In this document: one piece after another, positions 35,106 through 44,483 of the stretch
How positions within the stretch are numbered: position 1 is the first letter of the stretch
Layout: every line of letters begins with the position of its first letter
NCBI RefSeq assembly: GCF_000425365.1
Contig: NZ_AUDH01000002.1
Location: 124,001 to 188,000, forward strand
Length of the DNA stretch: 64,000 nt
Direction of reading: 5' to 3'
Source: Rubritepida flocculans DSM 14296
GTDB taxonomy: Bacteria; Pseudomonadota; Alphaproteobacteria; Acetobacterales; Acetobacteraceae
Made by a program: the position numbers and the translations under genes
The notes under the pieces: model-generated
Databases searched by the model: none
Seen by the model: only the letters and a program-made list of their open reading frames with translations
What the model was told of the DNA's origin: nothing

Positions 35106-36506
35106 TCAGCGCTGCAGCGCCTGCACGATCTCCTGCGTCACCTTCTTCGCGTCGCCGAACAGCATCATGGTGTTCGGGCGGTAGAACAGCTCGTTCTCCA
35201 CGCCGGCATAGCCGCTGGCCATGCCGCGCTTCACGAAGAACACCGTCTTGGCCTTCTCCACGTCCAGGATGGGCATGCCGTAGATCGGGCTCGACTTGTC
35301 CGTCTTGGCGGCGGGGTTGGTCACGTCGTTCGCGCCGATGACATAGGCCACATCGGCCTCGGCGAATTCGGGGTTGATCTCCTCGAGCTCGAACACCTCG
35401 TCATAGGGCACGTTCGCCTCGGCCAGCAGCACGTTCATGTGGCCGGGCATGCGGCCGGCGACGGGGTGGATGGCGTATTTGATCTCCGCCCCCTCCTTCT
35501 TCAGCAGATCCGCCATCTCGCGCAGCACCTGCTGGGCCTGGGCCACCGCCATGCCATAGCCGGGCACCACGATGATCTTGGAGGCGTTCTTCATGATGAA
35601 GGCGGCGTCCTCGGGGCTGCCGGCCTTCACGGGCGCGCGCTCGCCCCCGCCGCCGGCCGCCGCCGCGCCGCCCTCGCTGCCGAAGCCGCCCAGCAGCACG
35701 TTGATGATCGAGCGGTTCATCCCCTTGCACATGATGTAGGAGAGGATGGCGCCCGAGGCGCCCACCAGCGCGCCGGTGATGATCAGCAGCAGGTTGCCGA
35801 TGGTGAAGCCGATGCCCGCCGCCGCCCAGCCCGAATAGCTGTTCAGCATGGACACCACCACCGGCATGTCCGCGCCCCCGATCGGGATGATCAGCAGGAA
35901 GCCCAGCGCGAAGGCCAGGATGGCGATCACCCAGAACAGGAAGGGCGAGCCGGTGAGCACGAAGAGGAAGACGAGCAGCAGCAGCACCCCGCCCAGCACC
36001 GCGTTCAGCTTGTGCTGGTTGGCGAAGGTGATGGGCGCGCCCGACATCCGGCCGTCGAGCTTGAGGAAGGCGATGACCGAGCCCGAGAAGGTGATGGCGC
36101 CGATGGCGAGGCCGAGCGACATCTCGAGCAGCGAGGCCGTCTTGATGTTCCCCGGCTCGCCGATGCCGAAGCTCTGCGGGCTGTAGAGCGCGGCCGCGGC
36201 CACGAACACCGCCGCCATGCCCACCAGCGAGTGGAAGGCCGCGACGAGCTGCGGCAGCGCCGTCATCTGGATGCGGCTGGCCACCACCGCGCCGATGCCG
36301 CCGCCGAGCGCGAGCCCCGCGACGATCAGCACGAAGCCGCCGAAATCCATGCCCGAGTTCAGGATGGTGGCGACGACCGCCACCCCCATCCCGATCATGC
36401 CGTAGAGGTTGCCCTGGCGCGAGGTCTCGGGATGCGAGAGGCCGCGCAGCGCCAGGATGAACAGGACGGAGGCCGCGAGATACGCGAGCGTCGCGATGGT
36501 CGTCAT
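35106..36506 (-). CDS. pntB: NAD(P) transhydrogenase subunit beta
   Basis: The 466-residue subunit holds most of the proton channel (about eight or nine membrane helices) and the C-terminal NADP(H)-binding domain III. Its nucleotide site is in KIIVVPGYGMAVAQAQQVLR, with VIGANDVTNPAA and VEKAKTVFFVKRGMASGYAG later. A Gly/Ala linker (GSEGGAAAAGGGGERAP) joins the two. With PntAA and PntAB it couples hydride transfer from NADH to NADP+ with proton entry, supplying NADPH. Confidence 0.96.
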   Translation of the reverse strand: MTTIATLAYLAASVLFILALRGLSHPETSRQGNLYGMIGMGVAVVATILNSGMDFGGFVLIVAGLALGGGIGAVVASRIQMTALPQLVAAFHSLVGMAAVFVAAAALYSPQSFGIGEPGNIKTASLLEMSLGLAIGAITFSGSVIAFLKLDGRMSGAPITFANQHKLNAVLGGVLLLLVFLFVLTGSPFLFWVIAILAFALGFLLIIPIGGADMPVVVSMLNSYSGWAAAGIGFTIGNLLLIITGALVGASGAILSYIMCKGMNRSIINVLLGGFGSEGGAAAAGGGGERAPVKAGSPEDAAFIMKNASKIIVVPGYGMAVAQAQQVLREMADLLKKEGAEIKYAIHPVAGRMPGHMNVLLAEANVPYDEVFELEEINPEFAEADVAYVIGANDVTNPAAKTDKSSPIYGMPILDVEKAKTVFFVKRGMASGYAGVENELFYRPNTMMLFGDAKKVTQEIVQALQR

Positions 36507-36513
36507 GGCGCGC

Positions 36514-36912
36514 TCAGCCCTTCTTCTTCTGGAACATGGAGAGCATGCGGCGCGTCACGAGGAAGCCGCCGAAGATGTTCACCGAGGCCAGCACCACGGC
36601 GAGGAAGCCGAAGAAGCGCGCCGTGCCGCTCTCCGCCCCCGCGGCGGCGAGGATGGCGCCCACCACGATCACCGAGGAGATGGCGTTGGTGACGCCCATC
36701 AGCGGCGAGTGCAGCGCGGGGGTGACGCTCCATACCACGTAGTAGCCCACGAAGCAGGCCATCAGGAAAATGGTGAGAAGCAGCAGGAAGGGCTGGGCCG
36801 CGGCGGCCATGGGGGCGGCGGCCTCGGCCGCGCGCTGGGCGAGCAGCGCCACCTCCTGCGCCTTCACGGCGAGGGCGGCGGCCTGGTTGGCCAGTTCCGT
36901 CTGGGTGCTCAT
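36514..36912 (-). CDS. pntAB: NAD(P) transhydrogenase subunit alpha, membrane part
   Basis: The 132-residue protein has an Ala-rich N-terminal helix and four membrane segments, including [20 protein letters not shown] and the [17 protein letters not shown] motif of transhydrogenase domain II. The separate gene reflects the three-subunit Rhodospirillum rubrum-type arrangement. It lies 7 bp before pntB and 12 bp after pntAA. Confidence 0.95.
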   Translation of the reverse strand: MSTQTELANQAAALAVKAQEVALLAQRAAEAAAPMAAAAQPFLLLLTIFLMACFVGYYVVWSVTPALHSPLMGVTNAISSVIVVGAILAAAGAESGTARFFGFLAVVLASVNIFGGFLVTRRMLSMFQKKKG

Positions 36913-36924
36913 CGGGGTTCTCCG

Positions 36925-38052
36925 TCAGGCCGCCGCGGCGGGCGCGAACATCTTGTGGACGACGGCGCCGCCACGGGTCAGCGCCACGCCCTGCACGATC
37001 TCGTCCTCCGGGTTCAGCTTCGGCGCGCGCGCCTCCTTGTCCCAGAAGGTGGTGAGGAAGGTGAGCAGGTTGCGCGCATAGAGGGCGCTGGCGGCGGCGG
37101 GGATGCGGCCGGGCCAGTTGGTGTAGCCCAGGATCTTCACGCCATGGCCCGTCACCACCAGCTCGCCCGGCCGGGTCAGCGCGCAGTTGCCGCCCGCATC
37201 GGCGGCGATGTCCACAATGACGCTGCCCGGCTTCATGGAGGCGACCATGGCCTCCGTCACCAGGGTGGGCGCCTTGCGGCCCTGCACCAGCGCGGTGCAG
37301 ATCACCACGTCCTGCTTGGCGATGTGGCCGGCCACCACCTCGGCCTGCTTGGCGTAGAACTCGGCCGAGAGCTGCTTGGCGTAGCCGCCCGCGGTCTGGG
37401 CCGCCTTGCTCTCCTCGTCCTCGTAGCCCACGAAGCTCGCGCCGAGGGACTTGATCTCCTCCTTCGCCGCCGGCCGCACATCGGTGGCCGAGACGCGCCC
37501 GCCCAGGCGGCGCGCGGTGGCGATGGCCTGCAGCCCCGCGACCCCCGCGCCCATCACGAAGACATTGGCGGCGGGCACCGTGCCGGCGGCCGTCATCAGC
37601 ATGGGGAAGCCGCGGTCGAAGGCGGCGGCGGCCTCGATCACGGCGCGATAGCCCGCGAGGTTGGCCTGGGAGGAGAGCACGTCCATGCTCTGCGCGCGGG
37701 TGATGCGCGGCAGAAGCTCCATGGCGCAGGCATCCACCCCGGCCTTCGCATAGGCCTCGGCGGCGGCGGCGTCGGCCTGGAGCGTGCCGATCAGCAGCGC
37801 CCCGCGCGGCAGGGGCGCGGCGGGGGCGCGCACGGCGAACACGATGGCCGCCCCCTCCAGCGCCGCGGCGGCGCTGTCCACCAGCTTCGCCCCGGCGGCG
37901 GCGTACTCGGCGTCGGGCAGGCCGGAGGCGAGGCCGGCGCCCGTCTCCACCACGACCTCCAGGCCGAGGGCGGCGAGCTTCTTCACCGTCTCCGGCGTCG
38001 CCGCCACGCGGCTCTCGCCGGGCTTCGTCTCCTTCAGAACCGCAAGGCGCAT
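36925..38052 (-). CDS. pntAA: NAD(P) transhydrogenase subunit alpha, NAD(H)-binding part
   Basis: The 375-residue soluble domain I begins MRLAVLKETKPGESRVAATP. The dinucleotide fold contains N-V-F-V-M-G-A-G-V-A-G-L-Q-A-I-A-T-A-R-R-L-G. The mobile-loop region (QLSAEFYAKQAEVVAGHIAK) and VIVDIAADAGGNCALTRPGE follow. It is similar to alanine dehydrogenases, but the pntAB/pntB context settles the identity. It is the first gene of the operon, which ends at the hairpin at 35047-35079. Confidence 0.96.
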   Translation of the reverse strand: MRLAVLKETKPGESRVAATPETVKKLAALGLEVVVETGAGLASGLPDAEYAAAGAKLVDSAAAALEGAAIVFAVRAPAAPLPRGALLIGTLQADAAAAEAYAKAGVDACAMELLPRITRAQSMDVLSSQANLAGYRAVIEAAAAFDRGFPMLMTAAGTVPAANVFVMGAGVAGLQAIATARRLGGRVSATDVRPAAKEEIKSLGASFVGYEDEESKAAQTAGGYAKQLSAEFYAKQAEVVAGHIAKQDVVICTALVQGRKAPTLVTEAMVASMKPGSVIVDIAADAGGNCALTRPGELVVTGHGVKILGYTNWPGRIPAAASALYARNLLTFLTTFWDKEARAPKLNPEDEIVQGVALTRGGAVVHKMFAPAAAA

Positions 38053-38119
38053 GCGTCTCTATCCCCCCAAGGGCAGGCCGGCGGTCATATGCACGCCCTC
38101 CGCCGGGGCGCAAGCGGGG

Positions 38120-39109
38120 TTAAGTGACGGAAAGCCGCAGCACCTGCCGCCAGACGCGCAGGAAATTGCCCGACCAGAGCAGCCCGATCTCGCGCGCCGT
38201 GTAGCCGCGGCGGATCAGCTCCAGAGTCACGGCCGGGGTCTCGCCCGCATGCATCCAGCCCTGGACCCCTCCGCCGCCGTCGAAATCCGAGGAAATCCCC
38301 ACATGGTCGAGGCCGATGCGGCGGATCATGTGCTCCACATGGTCCACCAGGTCGCTCACGCCGGCCTGGGCGGCGCCGTTCGGCGGGGCGGGCTTGAGGA
38401 AGGCGGCCACCGCCGTCACCTGCGCGATGCCCCCCGTGGCGCGCAGCGCCTCGAGCTGCTCGTCGTCCAGGTTGCGCGGGTGGGGGTTGAGCGCGGCCGC
38501 GGCGGTGTGCGTCACCGCCACCGGCGCGCGGGAGAGGGCGCAGGCCTCGAGCATGGCCTTCTTCGAGACATGCGCGCAGTCGAGCATCAGCCCCACGCGG
38601 TTCATCTCGGCGATGGCGGCGCGCCCGAGGGCGGAGAGGCCGCCATGCTCCTCCTCCGCATCGCCGAGGTTCTTCTTCGGCCGGGCGGAATCGGCCAGCG
38701 CGTTGTGCCCGTCATGGGTGAGGGTGAGGTAGATCGCCCCCTGCCGCCGCCATTCCCCGAGCCGCCCGAGGTCATGGCCCATGGCGTAGCCGTTCTCCAC
38801 GGCGGCGAGCACGGCGGGCTGGCGCGCGGCGAAGGCGGCCTCCGCCTCCTCGGGGCTGGCGCAGAAGCGCACCCCTTCGGCCGCGCCGCGCGCGCGGATG
38901 TGCGCGAGCATGGCCGAGGCGCGGGCGGCGGCGGCCCGGTGCCCCGCATGGTCGCGCGGGCCCTGCGGCACATAGGCGATGAACACGGCCGCCCCCACCC
39001 CGCCCGCGCGCAGCTTCGGCAGGTCCACGCATTGCGCCGTCTCGCCCAGCCAGTCGGGCGGGTCGGGCCAGCGGATGTCGATGTGGCTGTCGAGGATGAG
39101 GGGCGTCAT
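38120..39109 (-). CDS. membrane dipeptidase, peptidase family M19
   Basis: The 329-residue zinc dipeptidase cleaves dipeptides, including those with D-residues or beta-lactam-like bonds. Metal-ligand motifs are D-S-H-I-D at the N-terminus, Y-L-T-L-T-H-D-G-H-N, VGLMLDCAHVSKKAMLEA, V-A-V-T-H-T-A and G-I-S-S-D-F-D-G-G. No signal peptide is seen, so it may be cytosolic. The ATG at 39109 overlaps the upstream deacetylase stop (ATGA). Confidence 0.92.
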   Translation of the reverse strand: MTPLILDSHIDIRWPDPPDWLGETAQCVDLPKLRAGGVGAAVFIAYVPQGPRDHAGHRAAAARASAMLAHIRARGAAEGVRFCASPEEAEAAFAARQPAVLAAVENGYAMGHDLGRLGEWRRQGAIYLTLTHDGHNALADSARPKKNLGDAEEEHGGLSALGRAAIAEMNRVGLMLDCAHVSKKAMLEACALSRAPVAVTHTAAAALNPHPRNLDDEQLEALRATGGIAQVTAVAAFLKPAPPNGAAQAGVSDLVDHVEHMIRRIGLDHVGISSDFDGGGGVQGWMHAGETPAVTLELIRRGYTAREIGLLWSGNFLRVWRQVLRLSVT

Positions 39110-40149
39110 CGCGCATTCCCGAAGCCGGTGAGGAAGCGGGCCAGCAGATCGCCCAGAACATCCACGTTGTAGCCGCCCTCCTGGCAGATGGCGGTGGGCA
39201 GGCGAAGCGCGCCGATGGCCGCGCCGGCCCGGGCGAAGCCCTCGGCGGTGACGCGCAGCGCGGCCAGCGGCTCGTGCTCGCTCGCGTCGAAGCCGAGCGC
39301 GACGACCAGCGCCTCGGGCCGGAAGGCGCGCAGCGCGGCGAGGCCCTGATCGAGCCCCGCGAGCCAGGCCGCGTCCTCCGCGCCGAAGGGCAGGGGCAGG
39401 TTGAGATTGGCGCCCAGCCCAGGGCCCGCCCCGCGCTCCTCGGGGAAGCCCACATACCAGGGGTAGTAGCGGGCCGGATCGGCGTGCAGCGAGACGGTGA
39501 GCACATCGCCCCGCTCCCAGAACAGGCCCTGGGTGCCGTTGCCGTGGTGGCTGTCGATGTCGAGCACCGCCACGCGCGCCGCCCCGCGCGCGCGCAGCCG
39601 CTGCGCCGCCAGGGCGCTGTTGTTGAGGTAGCAATGCCCGCCGGCCCGCGCCGCATAGGCGTGATGGCCCGGCGGGCGGCAGAGCGCATAGGCCGCCCCG
39701 GCGGCGCCCTGCGCCACCGCCTCCGCCGCCGCGAGCGCGCAGCCCGCCGCCCCCATGGCCGCGGCGAAGGTGCCCGGGCCGATCGGGCAGGCCGTGTCGG
39801 CCGTGAAGCGCCCGGCGCGGGAGATGGGATGCCGCGCCGCGCAGGGCGACTGGGCGAGCATCTCCGGGCTCGGGTGGATGTTGGCCACCACCTCCTCGCC
39901 GGCCTCGGGCATGGCCGCCCACTCGGCATGGGCGGTGGCGAGGAAGTCGAGATAGTCGGGGGCGTGCAGCGCCTCGACCTCGGCGCGGGTGGCGGGCGGC
40001 GCCTCCTCCGGCGCGAGGCCGCACCGCGCCAGCCCCTCGCGCAGCGCCGCCGCCCGGGCGGGCACCTCGTAATTGTCGCGCAGCCGGCCGCGCATCAGGA
40101 AGAAGCGCGGCGCGTGCAGGGCTTCGTCCGCCTGTCCGAAAACCTTCAT
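39106..40149 (-). CDS. histone deacetylase-family / acetylpolyamine amidohydrolase-like protein
   Basis: The 347-residue zinc deacetylase has the general-base His pair in C-R-P-P-G-H-H-A, zinc ligands in V-L-D-I-D-S-H-H-G-N-G-T-Q and G-F-D-A-S-E-H-E-P, and the terminal C-Q-E-G-G-Y-N. The N-terminus and loop lengths resemble bacterial acetylpolyamine amidohydrolases. It is coupled to the M19 dipeptidase and divergent from the M20 gene (62 bp). A role in polyamine or N-acyl amide degradation is inferred from family and neighbours. Confidence 0.9.
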   Translation of the reverse strand: MKVFGQADEALHAPRFFLMRGRLRDNYEVPARAAALREGLARCGLAPEEAPPATRAEVEALHAPDYLDFLATAHAEWAAMPEAGEEVVANIHPSPEMLAQSPCAARHPISRAGRFTADTACPIGPGTFAAAMGAAGCALAAAEAVAQGAAGAAYALCRPPGHHAYAARAGGHCYLNNSALAAQRLRARGAARVAVLDIDSHHGNGTQGLFWERGDVLTVSLHADPARYYPWYVGFPEERGAGPGLGANLNLPLPFGAEDAAWLAGLDQGLAALRAFRPEALVVALGFDASEHEPLAALRVTAEGFARAGAAIGALRLPTAICQEGGYNVDVLGDLLARFLTGFGNAR

Positions 40150-40211
40150 GGGCGAAGGCTAGCAGGCCCCCGCCCCTCGACAACCATGCGCCGCGCTGTT
40201 GTGCTGCCGCC

Positions 40212-41501
40212 ATGATCCCGCTCGACCCCGGCGCGCGCCGCGCCATCCTGGAGGCCTGCGATTCGCTGCGCGAGGAATCGCTCGACTGGCTGTTCCGCCT
40301 GGTGCGCTGCCCCTCTACGCTCGGCAACGAGGCCTCGGCGCTGAACGAGATGGAGCGGCTGTATCGCCATCTCGGCCTCGCCCCCTTCCGCATCCCGACC
40401 GAGCCCGCGCGGCTGAAGGACCACCCCGGCTTCTCGCCCCCGGTCCTCCCCTACGAGGGGCGGGACAATGTGGCGGCCATCCATCGCCCGCGGCAGGCGC
40501 GCGGCCGCTCCCTCGCCCTGCAGGGCCATGTGGACGTGGTGCCCGAGGGCGCGGCGGACATGTGGGCCACGCCGCCCTATCAGCCCGCGATCCGGGGCGG
40601 GCGCGTCTTCGGCCGCGGCGCGGGCGACATGAAGGCGGGCATCGTGAGCTACGCCATGGCGTTCCGCGCCCTGCAGCGCGCGGGCCTGCAGCCGGCCGCC
40701 GAGGTGCAGATGCAGGCGGTGATCGAGGAGGAATGCACCGGCAACGGCGCGCTCGCCGCCATGCTCGCCCTGCCGAAGCCCGACGCCGTGATCATCCCCG
40801 AGCCGGGCCCCGGGGTGGAGGCGCTCTACACGGCGGAAGTCGGCGTGGTCTGGGCATGGGTCACGGTCAGCGGCCGGCCCGCCCATGTGCGCGACATGCA
40901 GGCGGGGGTGAACGCCATCGAGGCGGCGAACGTCATCGCCGCGGCCTTCAAGGCCTATGAGGCCGAGATGAACCGCGGCGAGCGCATCCACCCCGCCTTC
41001 CACGGCGTGAACCACCCGGTGAACGTGAACCTCGGCACCATCGAGGGCGGCGAGTGGAACTCCTCCGTCGCCACGCGCTGCCGCATCGGCCTGCGCGTGG
41101 GCGTGATGATGGGATGCACGGCCGCCGAGACGAAGCGCGACATCGAGCGGCTGGTGGCCGAGGCCGCCAGCCATGAACGCCTGCGCGGCGCCACGGTCAA
41201 GCTCGAGTTCAAGGGCTTCATGGCCGACCCCTGCCTCTTCCCGAAGGAGAGCGAGATCAGCCGCCTGGCCGCGCGCTGCTTCGCGGAGGCGACGGGCGGT
41301 TCCTTGCGCGACTACCCGGCCACGGGCCTCACCGACGGGCGTCACTTCGTGCTGTATCAGGGCACGCCCTGCGCCGTCTTCGGCCCCGACGCGCAGGACA
41401 TCCACGGCATCGACGAGAGCGTGGGGGTGGAGAGCATGCACGGCGTCACGCGCAGCATCGCGCTGGCCATCGCCGAGTGGTGCGGGGTGGAGAGGCTGTG
41501 A
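40212..41501 (+). CDS. M20 family deacylase (ArgE/DapE-like)
   Basis: The 429-residue di-zinc amidohydrolase has the first ligand His in L-Q-G-H-V-D-V-V-P-E-G, the bridging Asp in F-G-R-G-A-G-D-M-K-A-G, the catalytic Glu pair in VIEEECTGNG, and a final His in G-I-D-E-S-V. A dimerisation domain lies between. Substrate cannot be read. It is likely an N-acyl amino acid. The N-carbamoylase-like gene follows after 61 bp on the same strand. Confidence 0.9.
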   Translation: MIPLDPGARRAILEACDSLREESLDWLFRLVRCPSTLGNEASALNEMERLYRHLGLAPFRIPTEPARLKDHPGFSPPVLPYEGRDNVAAIHRPRQARGRSLALQGHVDVVPEGAADMWATPPYQPAIRGGRVFGRGAGDMKAGIVSYAMAFRALQRAGLQPAAEVQMQAVIEEECTGNGALAAMLALPKPDAVIIPEPGPGVEALYTAEVGVVWAWVTVSGRPAHVRDMQAGVNAIEAANVIAAAFKAYEAEMNRGERIHPAFHGVNHPVNVNLGTIEGGEWNSSVATRCRIGLRVGVMMGCTAAETKRDIERLVAEAASHERLRGATVKLEFKGFMADPCLFPKESEISRLAARCFAEATGGSLRDYPATGLTDGRHFVLYQGTPCAVFGPDAQDIHGIDESVGVESMHGVTRSIALAIAEWCGVERL

Positions 41502-41562
41502 TGCCGCCGATGGACGCCCCCCGCGCCCGCTGCGCCGCGCCCTCCGGCGCCGGGAGGCGGGC

Positions 41563-42846
41563 GTGAGCAACCTCCCTCTCTCCGGCGCGCGGCTCTGGGC
41601 CGATCTGCACGAGATCGCGCGCATCGGCGGCACGCCGAAGGGCGGCTGCAACCGCCAGGCGCTGACCGATCTCGACGCCGAGGCCCGCGCCTGGCTCGCC
41701 GCGCGCGCCACGGCGCTCGGCTGCACGCTGCATGTGGACCCCTTCGGCAACATGGGCCTTCTGCGCCCCGGGCGCGATGCGTCCCGCAAGCCCATCGCCT
41801 TCGGCAGCCACCTCGATACGCAGCCCACGGGCGGCAAATTCGACGGGGTGCTGGGCGTTCTGGCCGGGCTCGAACTGCTGCGCGCGCTGCACGAGGCGGG
41901 GGCGGAGACCGAGGCGCCCCTTCTGCTGGTGAACTGGACGAACGAGGAGGGCGCGCGCTTCTCGCCGCCCATGATGGGCAGCGGCGCCGCCATGGGGATC
42001 TTCGCGCCGGAGCAGGTGCTGGGCGCCACCGACGCCTCCGGCGCGCGCTTCGGCGAGGAGCTCGCGCGCATCGGCTGGCGGGGCGAGGCGGCGCTGCCCG
42101 AGATGGGCGCCTATCTCGAACTCCACATCGAACAGGGCGCGCTGCTGGAGCGCGCGGGAAAGAGCCTCGGCATCGTCACCCATGCCCTCGCCCAGTCCTG
42201 GTACGAGGTGGTGGTGGAGGGCGCGGAGAACCACGGCGGCGCGCCCATGGCCGGCCGGCGCGACGCGCTGATGGCCGCCGCCCCCCTGATGGCGGCGGTG
42301 GAGGAGATCGCGCTCGCCGCCCGCGCGCCGGATGGCGAGCCGGGGCGCGGCACGGTGGGCTGCGTGAGCGTGCATCCCGGCAGCCGCAATGTCGCGCCCT
42401 CGCGCGTGTGGTTCAGCGTGGACACGCGCCATGGCGACCCGGCGATGCTCGCCTGGATGGGCGAGCAGCTCCGCGCCCGCGCGGCCGAGATCGCCGAGGC
42501 CCGCGGGGTCGCCATCACCGTCACGGATTTCTGGCACAGCCCGCCCACGCCCTTCGATGCGCGGCTTGTCGGCTTCCTGCGCGAGGCGGCGGCGCGGCGC
42601 GGGCTGCCGGCGATGGAGATGCCCACCGGCATCGGCCATGACGCGGTGTATGTGGCGCGCCGCGTGCCGGCGGCGATGCTCTTCGTGCCCTGCCATGGCG
42701 GCCTCAGCCACAACGAGGCCGAGAGCATCACGCCCGAATGGGCCGAGGCGGGGCTGCTGGTGCTGGCGGATGCGGTGCTGGCGGCGGCCTCGCAACCCGC
42801 GGATCCGACGCCGATGACCGGAGCGCCGGATGGCGCGGAGGTCTGA
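41563..42846 (+). CDS. Zn-dependent N-carbamoylase/allantoate amidohydrolase family enzyme
   Basis: The 427-residue M20-type enzyme matches the hydantoinase/carbamoylase group: FGSHLDTQPTGGKFDGVLGV, N-W-T-N-E-E-G-A-R-F, E-L-H-I-E-Q-G, and a late H-N-E-A-E. It may hydrolyse N-carbamoyl amino acids, ureidoglycolate-type or allantoate substrates. GGGAGG precedes the GTG at 41563. The last 11 residues (PMTGAPDGAEV) are encoded by the first copy of a palindromic repeat, which also supplies the TGA, so the native C-terminus has been replaced or extended by the repeat. Confidence 0.88.
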   Translation: MSNLPLSGARLWADLHEIARIGGTPKGGCNRQALTDLDAEARAWLAARATALGCTLHVDPFGNMGLLRPGRDASRKPIAFGSHLDTQPTGGKFDGVLGVLAGLELLRALHEAGAETEAPLLLVNWTNEEGARFSPPMMGSGAAMGIFAPEQVLGATDASGARFGEELARIGWRGEAALPEMGAYLELHIEQGALLERAGKSLGIVTHALAQSWYEVVVEGAENHGGAPMAGRRDALMAAAPLMAAVEEIALAARAPDGEPGRGTVGCVSVHPGSRNVAPSRVWFSVDTRHGDPAMLAWMGEQLRARAAEIAEARGVAITVTDFWHSPPTPFDARLVGFLREAAARRGLPAMEMPTGIGHDAVYVARRVPAAMLFVPCHGGLSHNEAESITPEWAEAGLLVLADAVLAAASQPADPTPMTGAPDGAEV

Positions 42847-42972
42847 ATCGGCGAGGTGAGCAAAGCATCGCCGATGACCGGAGCGCCGGATGGCGCGGAG
42901 GTCTGAATCGGCGAGGTGGGCAAAGCATCGCCGATGACCGGAGCGCCGGATGGCGCGGAGGTCTGAATCGGC
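42810..42972. repeat. three tandem 43-bp palindromes, 60-bp period
   Basis: Cores at 42810-42852, 42870-42912 and 42930-42972 are identical. The two 17-bp spacers differ by one base. Each core folds with outer arms GCCGAT/ATCGGC, then GACC/GGTC, then GCGCC/GGCGC around GGAT, with GGA internal loops and a TGA bulge. The TGA of copy 1 is the stop codon of the upstream gene. It resembles REP/BIME elements rather than CRISPR, because the spacers are nearly identical. Confidence 0.9.
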
Positions 42973-42986
42973 CGAGGATCACACCC

Positions 42987-44468
42987 ATGAACATCGCCAT
43001 CGGCGGCTTCCTCCACGAAAGCCACTCCTTCGCCCCCCGCCCGACCGGCTTCGAGGATTTCCTCAAGCCCGGCGGCTTCCCGCCCCTCTTGCGCGCGCCC
43101 GAGCTGGTGGAGACGCTGCGCCCCACCTCGGTCTGCGCCGCCGGCGCCATCGCGGCCTGCGAGGCGGCGGGCGCGCGCATCCTCCCCCTCGCCTGGGCCT
43201 TCGCCAACCCCGCGGGGCCGGTGACGCGCGAGGCCTTCGAGCGCATCAGCGCCCTCCTCCTCGCGGCCTTGAGCGATGCGCTGCCCGTGGACGGCGTCTT
43301 CCTCGACCTGCACGGCGCGATGGTGAGCGAGGATTTCCCCGACGCCGAGGGCGAGCTTCTGCGCCGCGTCCGCGCCGTGGTCGGGCCGGACATCCCCATC
43401 GCCGCCACGCTCGACCCGCACGCGAACATGACGCCGCTGATGGCGCGCATGGCCGATGTGCTGGTGCCCTACCGCACCTACCCGCATGTGGACATGCGCG
43501 CGATGGGCGCGCGCGCGGCGGAGCTCCTGCTGCGGCGCATCGCGCGCCAGGCGCCCTGGGCCATGGCCTTCCGGGAGATCGACTTCCTCATCCCCATCAC
43601 CAGCCAATGCACGATGGTGGAGCCGATGGCGGGGGTCATGGCCGCGCGCGCCGAGATCGAGGCGCGGCACGCGGTGGAACTCGCCTACTGCTTCGGCTTC
43701 CCCTACGCCGATTTTGACGGCTGCGGCCAGGCGATCGCCGCCTGGGCCGAGACGCAGGAGGCCGCTGAGGCGGCGGCGGAGGCGCTCGCCGCCGAGATCG
43801 CCGCGCGCGAGGCCGGTTTCGCCGGCGGCGTGATGGAGGCGCAGGAGGCGGTGGCCCGCGCCCTCGCCGCCCCGCGCGGCCCGGTGGTGATCGCCGACAC
43901 GCAGGACAACCCGGGCGGCGGCGGCCATGGCGACACGACCGGGCTGCTGGCCGAGCTGCTGCGCCAGGGCGCGGAGGGGGCGGCGCTCGCCCCCATGAAC
44001 GACGCCGAGGCGGCGGCCGCCTGCCACGCGGCGGGGGAGGGTGCGACGGTGACGCTCGCCCTCGGCGGCAAGAGCGACGGCGCGCCGCTCTCCGTGACGG
44101 GCGTGGTGGAGCGGCTCTCGGACGGGCGCTTCACGCTGGAAGGGCCGATGGGCAAGGGCAATCCGGCGAATCTGGGGCCGACGGCGCTGCTGCGCGTGGG
44201 GGGCGTGCGCGTCGTCATCGTCAGCCGCAAGATGCAGGCGCATGACCAGGCGATATTCCGCCATCTCGGCCTGGAGCCCGCGGCGCAGCGCATCGTCGCG
44301 GTGAAATCCTCGGTGCATTTCCGGGCGCATTTCCAGCCCATCGCGGCCGAGGTGCTGGTGGCCGCCGCCCCCGGCCCGGTGGTGGCGGACCCCGCGACGC
44401 TGCCCTTCACCGCGCTGCGCCCGGGGCTGCGCCTGCGCCCGGGCGACAACCGGCGTTTCGGGGGGTGA
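42987..44468 (+). CDS. M81 family metallopeptidase (MlrC-like)
   Basis: The 493-residue protein matches MlrC, named for the last step of microcystin degradation but widespread in bacteria without that pathway. Features are MNIAIGGFLHESHSFAPRPT, V-F-L-D-L-H-G-A-M-V-S-E, ATLDPHANMTP, P-Y-R-T-Y-P-H-V-D and DNPGGGGHGDTTGLL. The last of these resembles the zinc region of the family. ATG 42987 follows the tandem repeat by 14 bp. The open frame upstream only translates the repeats. A peptide or amide substrate is likely, identity unknown. Confidence 0.9.
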   Translation: MNIAIGGFLHESHSFAPRPTGFEDFLKPGGFPPLLRAPELVETLRPTSVCAAGAIAACEAAGARILPLAWAFANPAGPVTREAFERISALLLAALSDALPVDGVFLDLHGAMVSEDFPDAEGELLRRVRAVVGPDIPIAATLDPHANMTPLMARMADVLVPYRTYPHVDMRAMGARAAELLLRRIARQAPWAMAFREIDFLIPITSQCTMVEPMAGVMAARAEIEARHAVELAYCFGFPYADFDGCGQAIAAWAETQEAAEAAAEALAAEIAAREAGFAGGVMEAQEAVARALAAPRGPVVIADTQDNPGGGGHGDTTGLLAELLRQGAEGAALAPMNDAEAAAACHAAGEGATVTLALGGKSDGAPLSVTGVVERLSDGRFTLEGPMGKGNPANLGPTALLRVGGVRVVIVSRKMQAHDQAIFRHLGLEPAAQRIVAVKSSVHFRAHFQPIAAEVLVAAAPGPVVADPATLPFTALRPGLRLRPGDNRRFGG

Positions 44469-44483
44469 TCGGAGAGGCGCGCC

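Noticed and set aside
42810-42972. Possible CRISPR array
   Set aside because: Only three units, with spacers almost identical to each other, units strongly palindromic, and no cas genes.
42738-42986. N-terminal extension of the MlrC-like protein through the tandem repeats
   Set aside because: It translates the 60-bp repeats (a 20-residue period) and the end of the upstream gene. The family start MNIAIGGF is at 42987.
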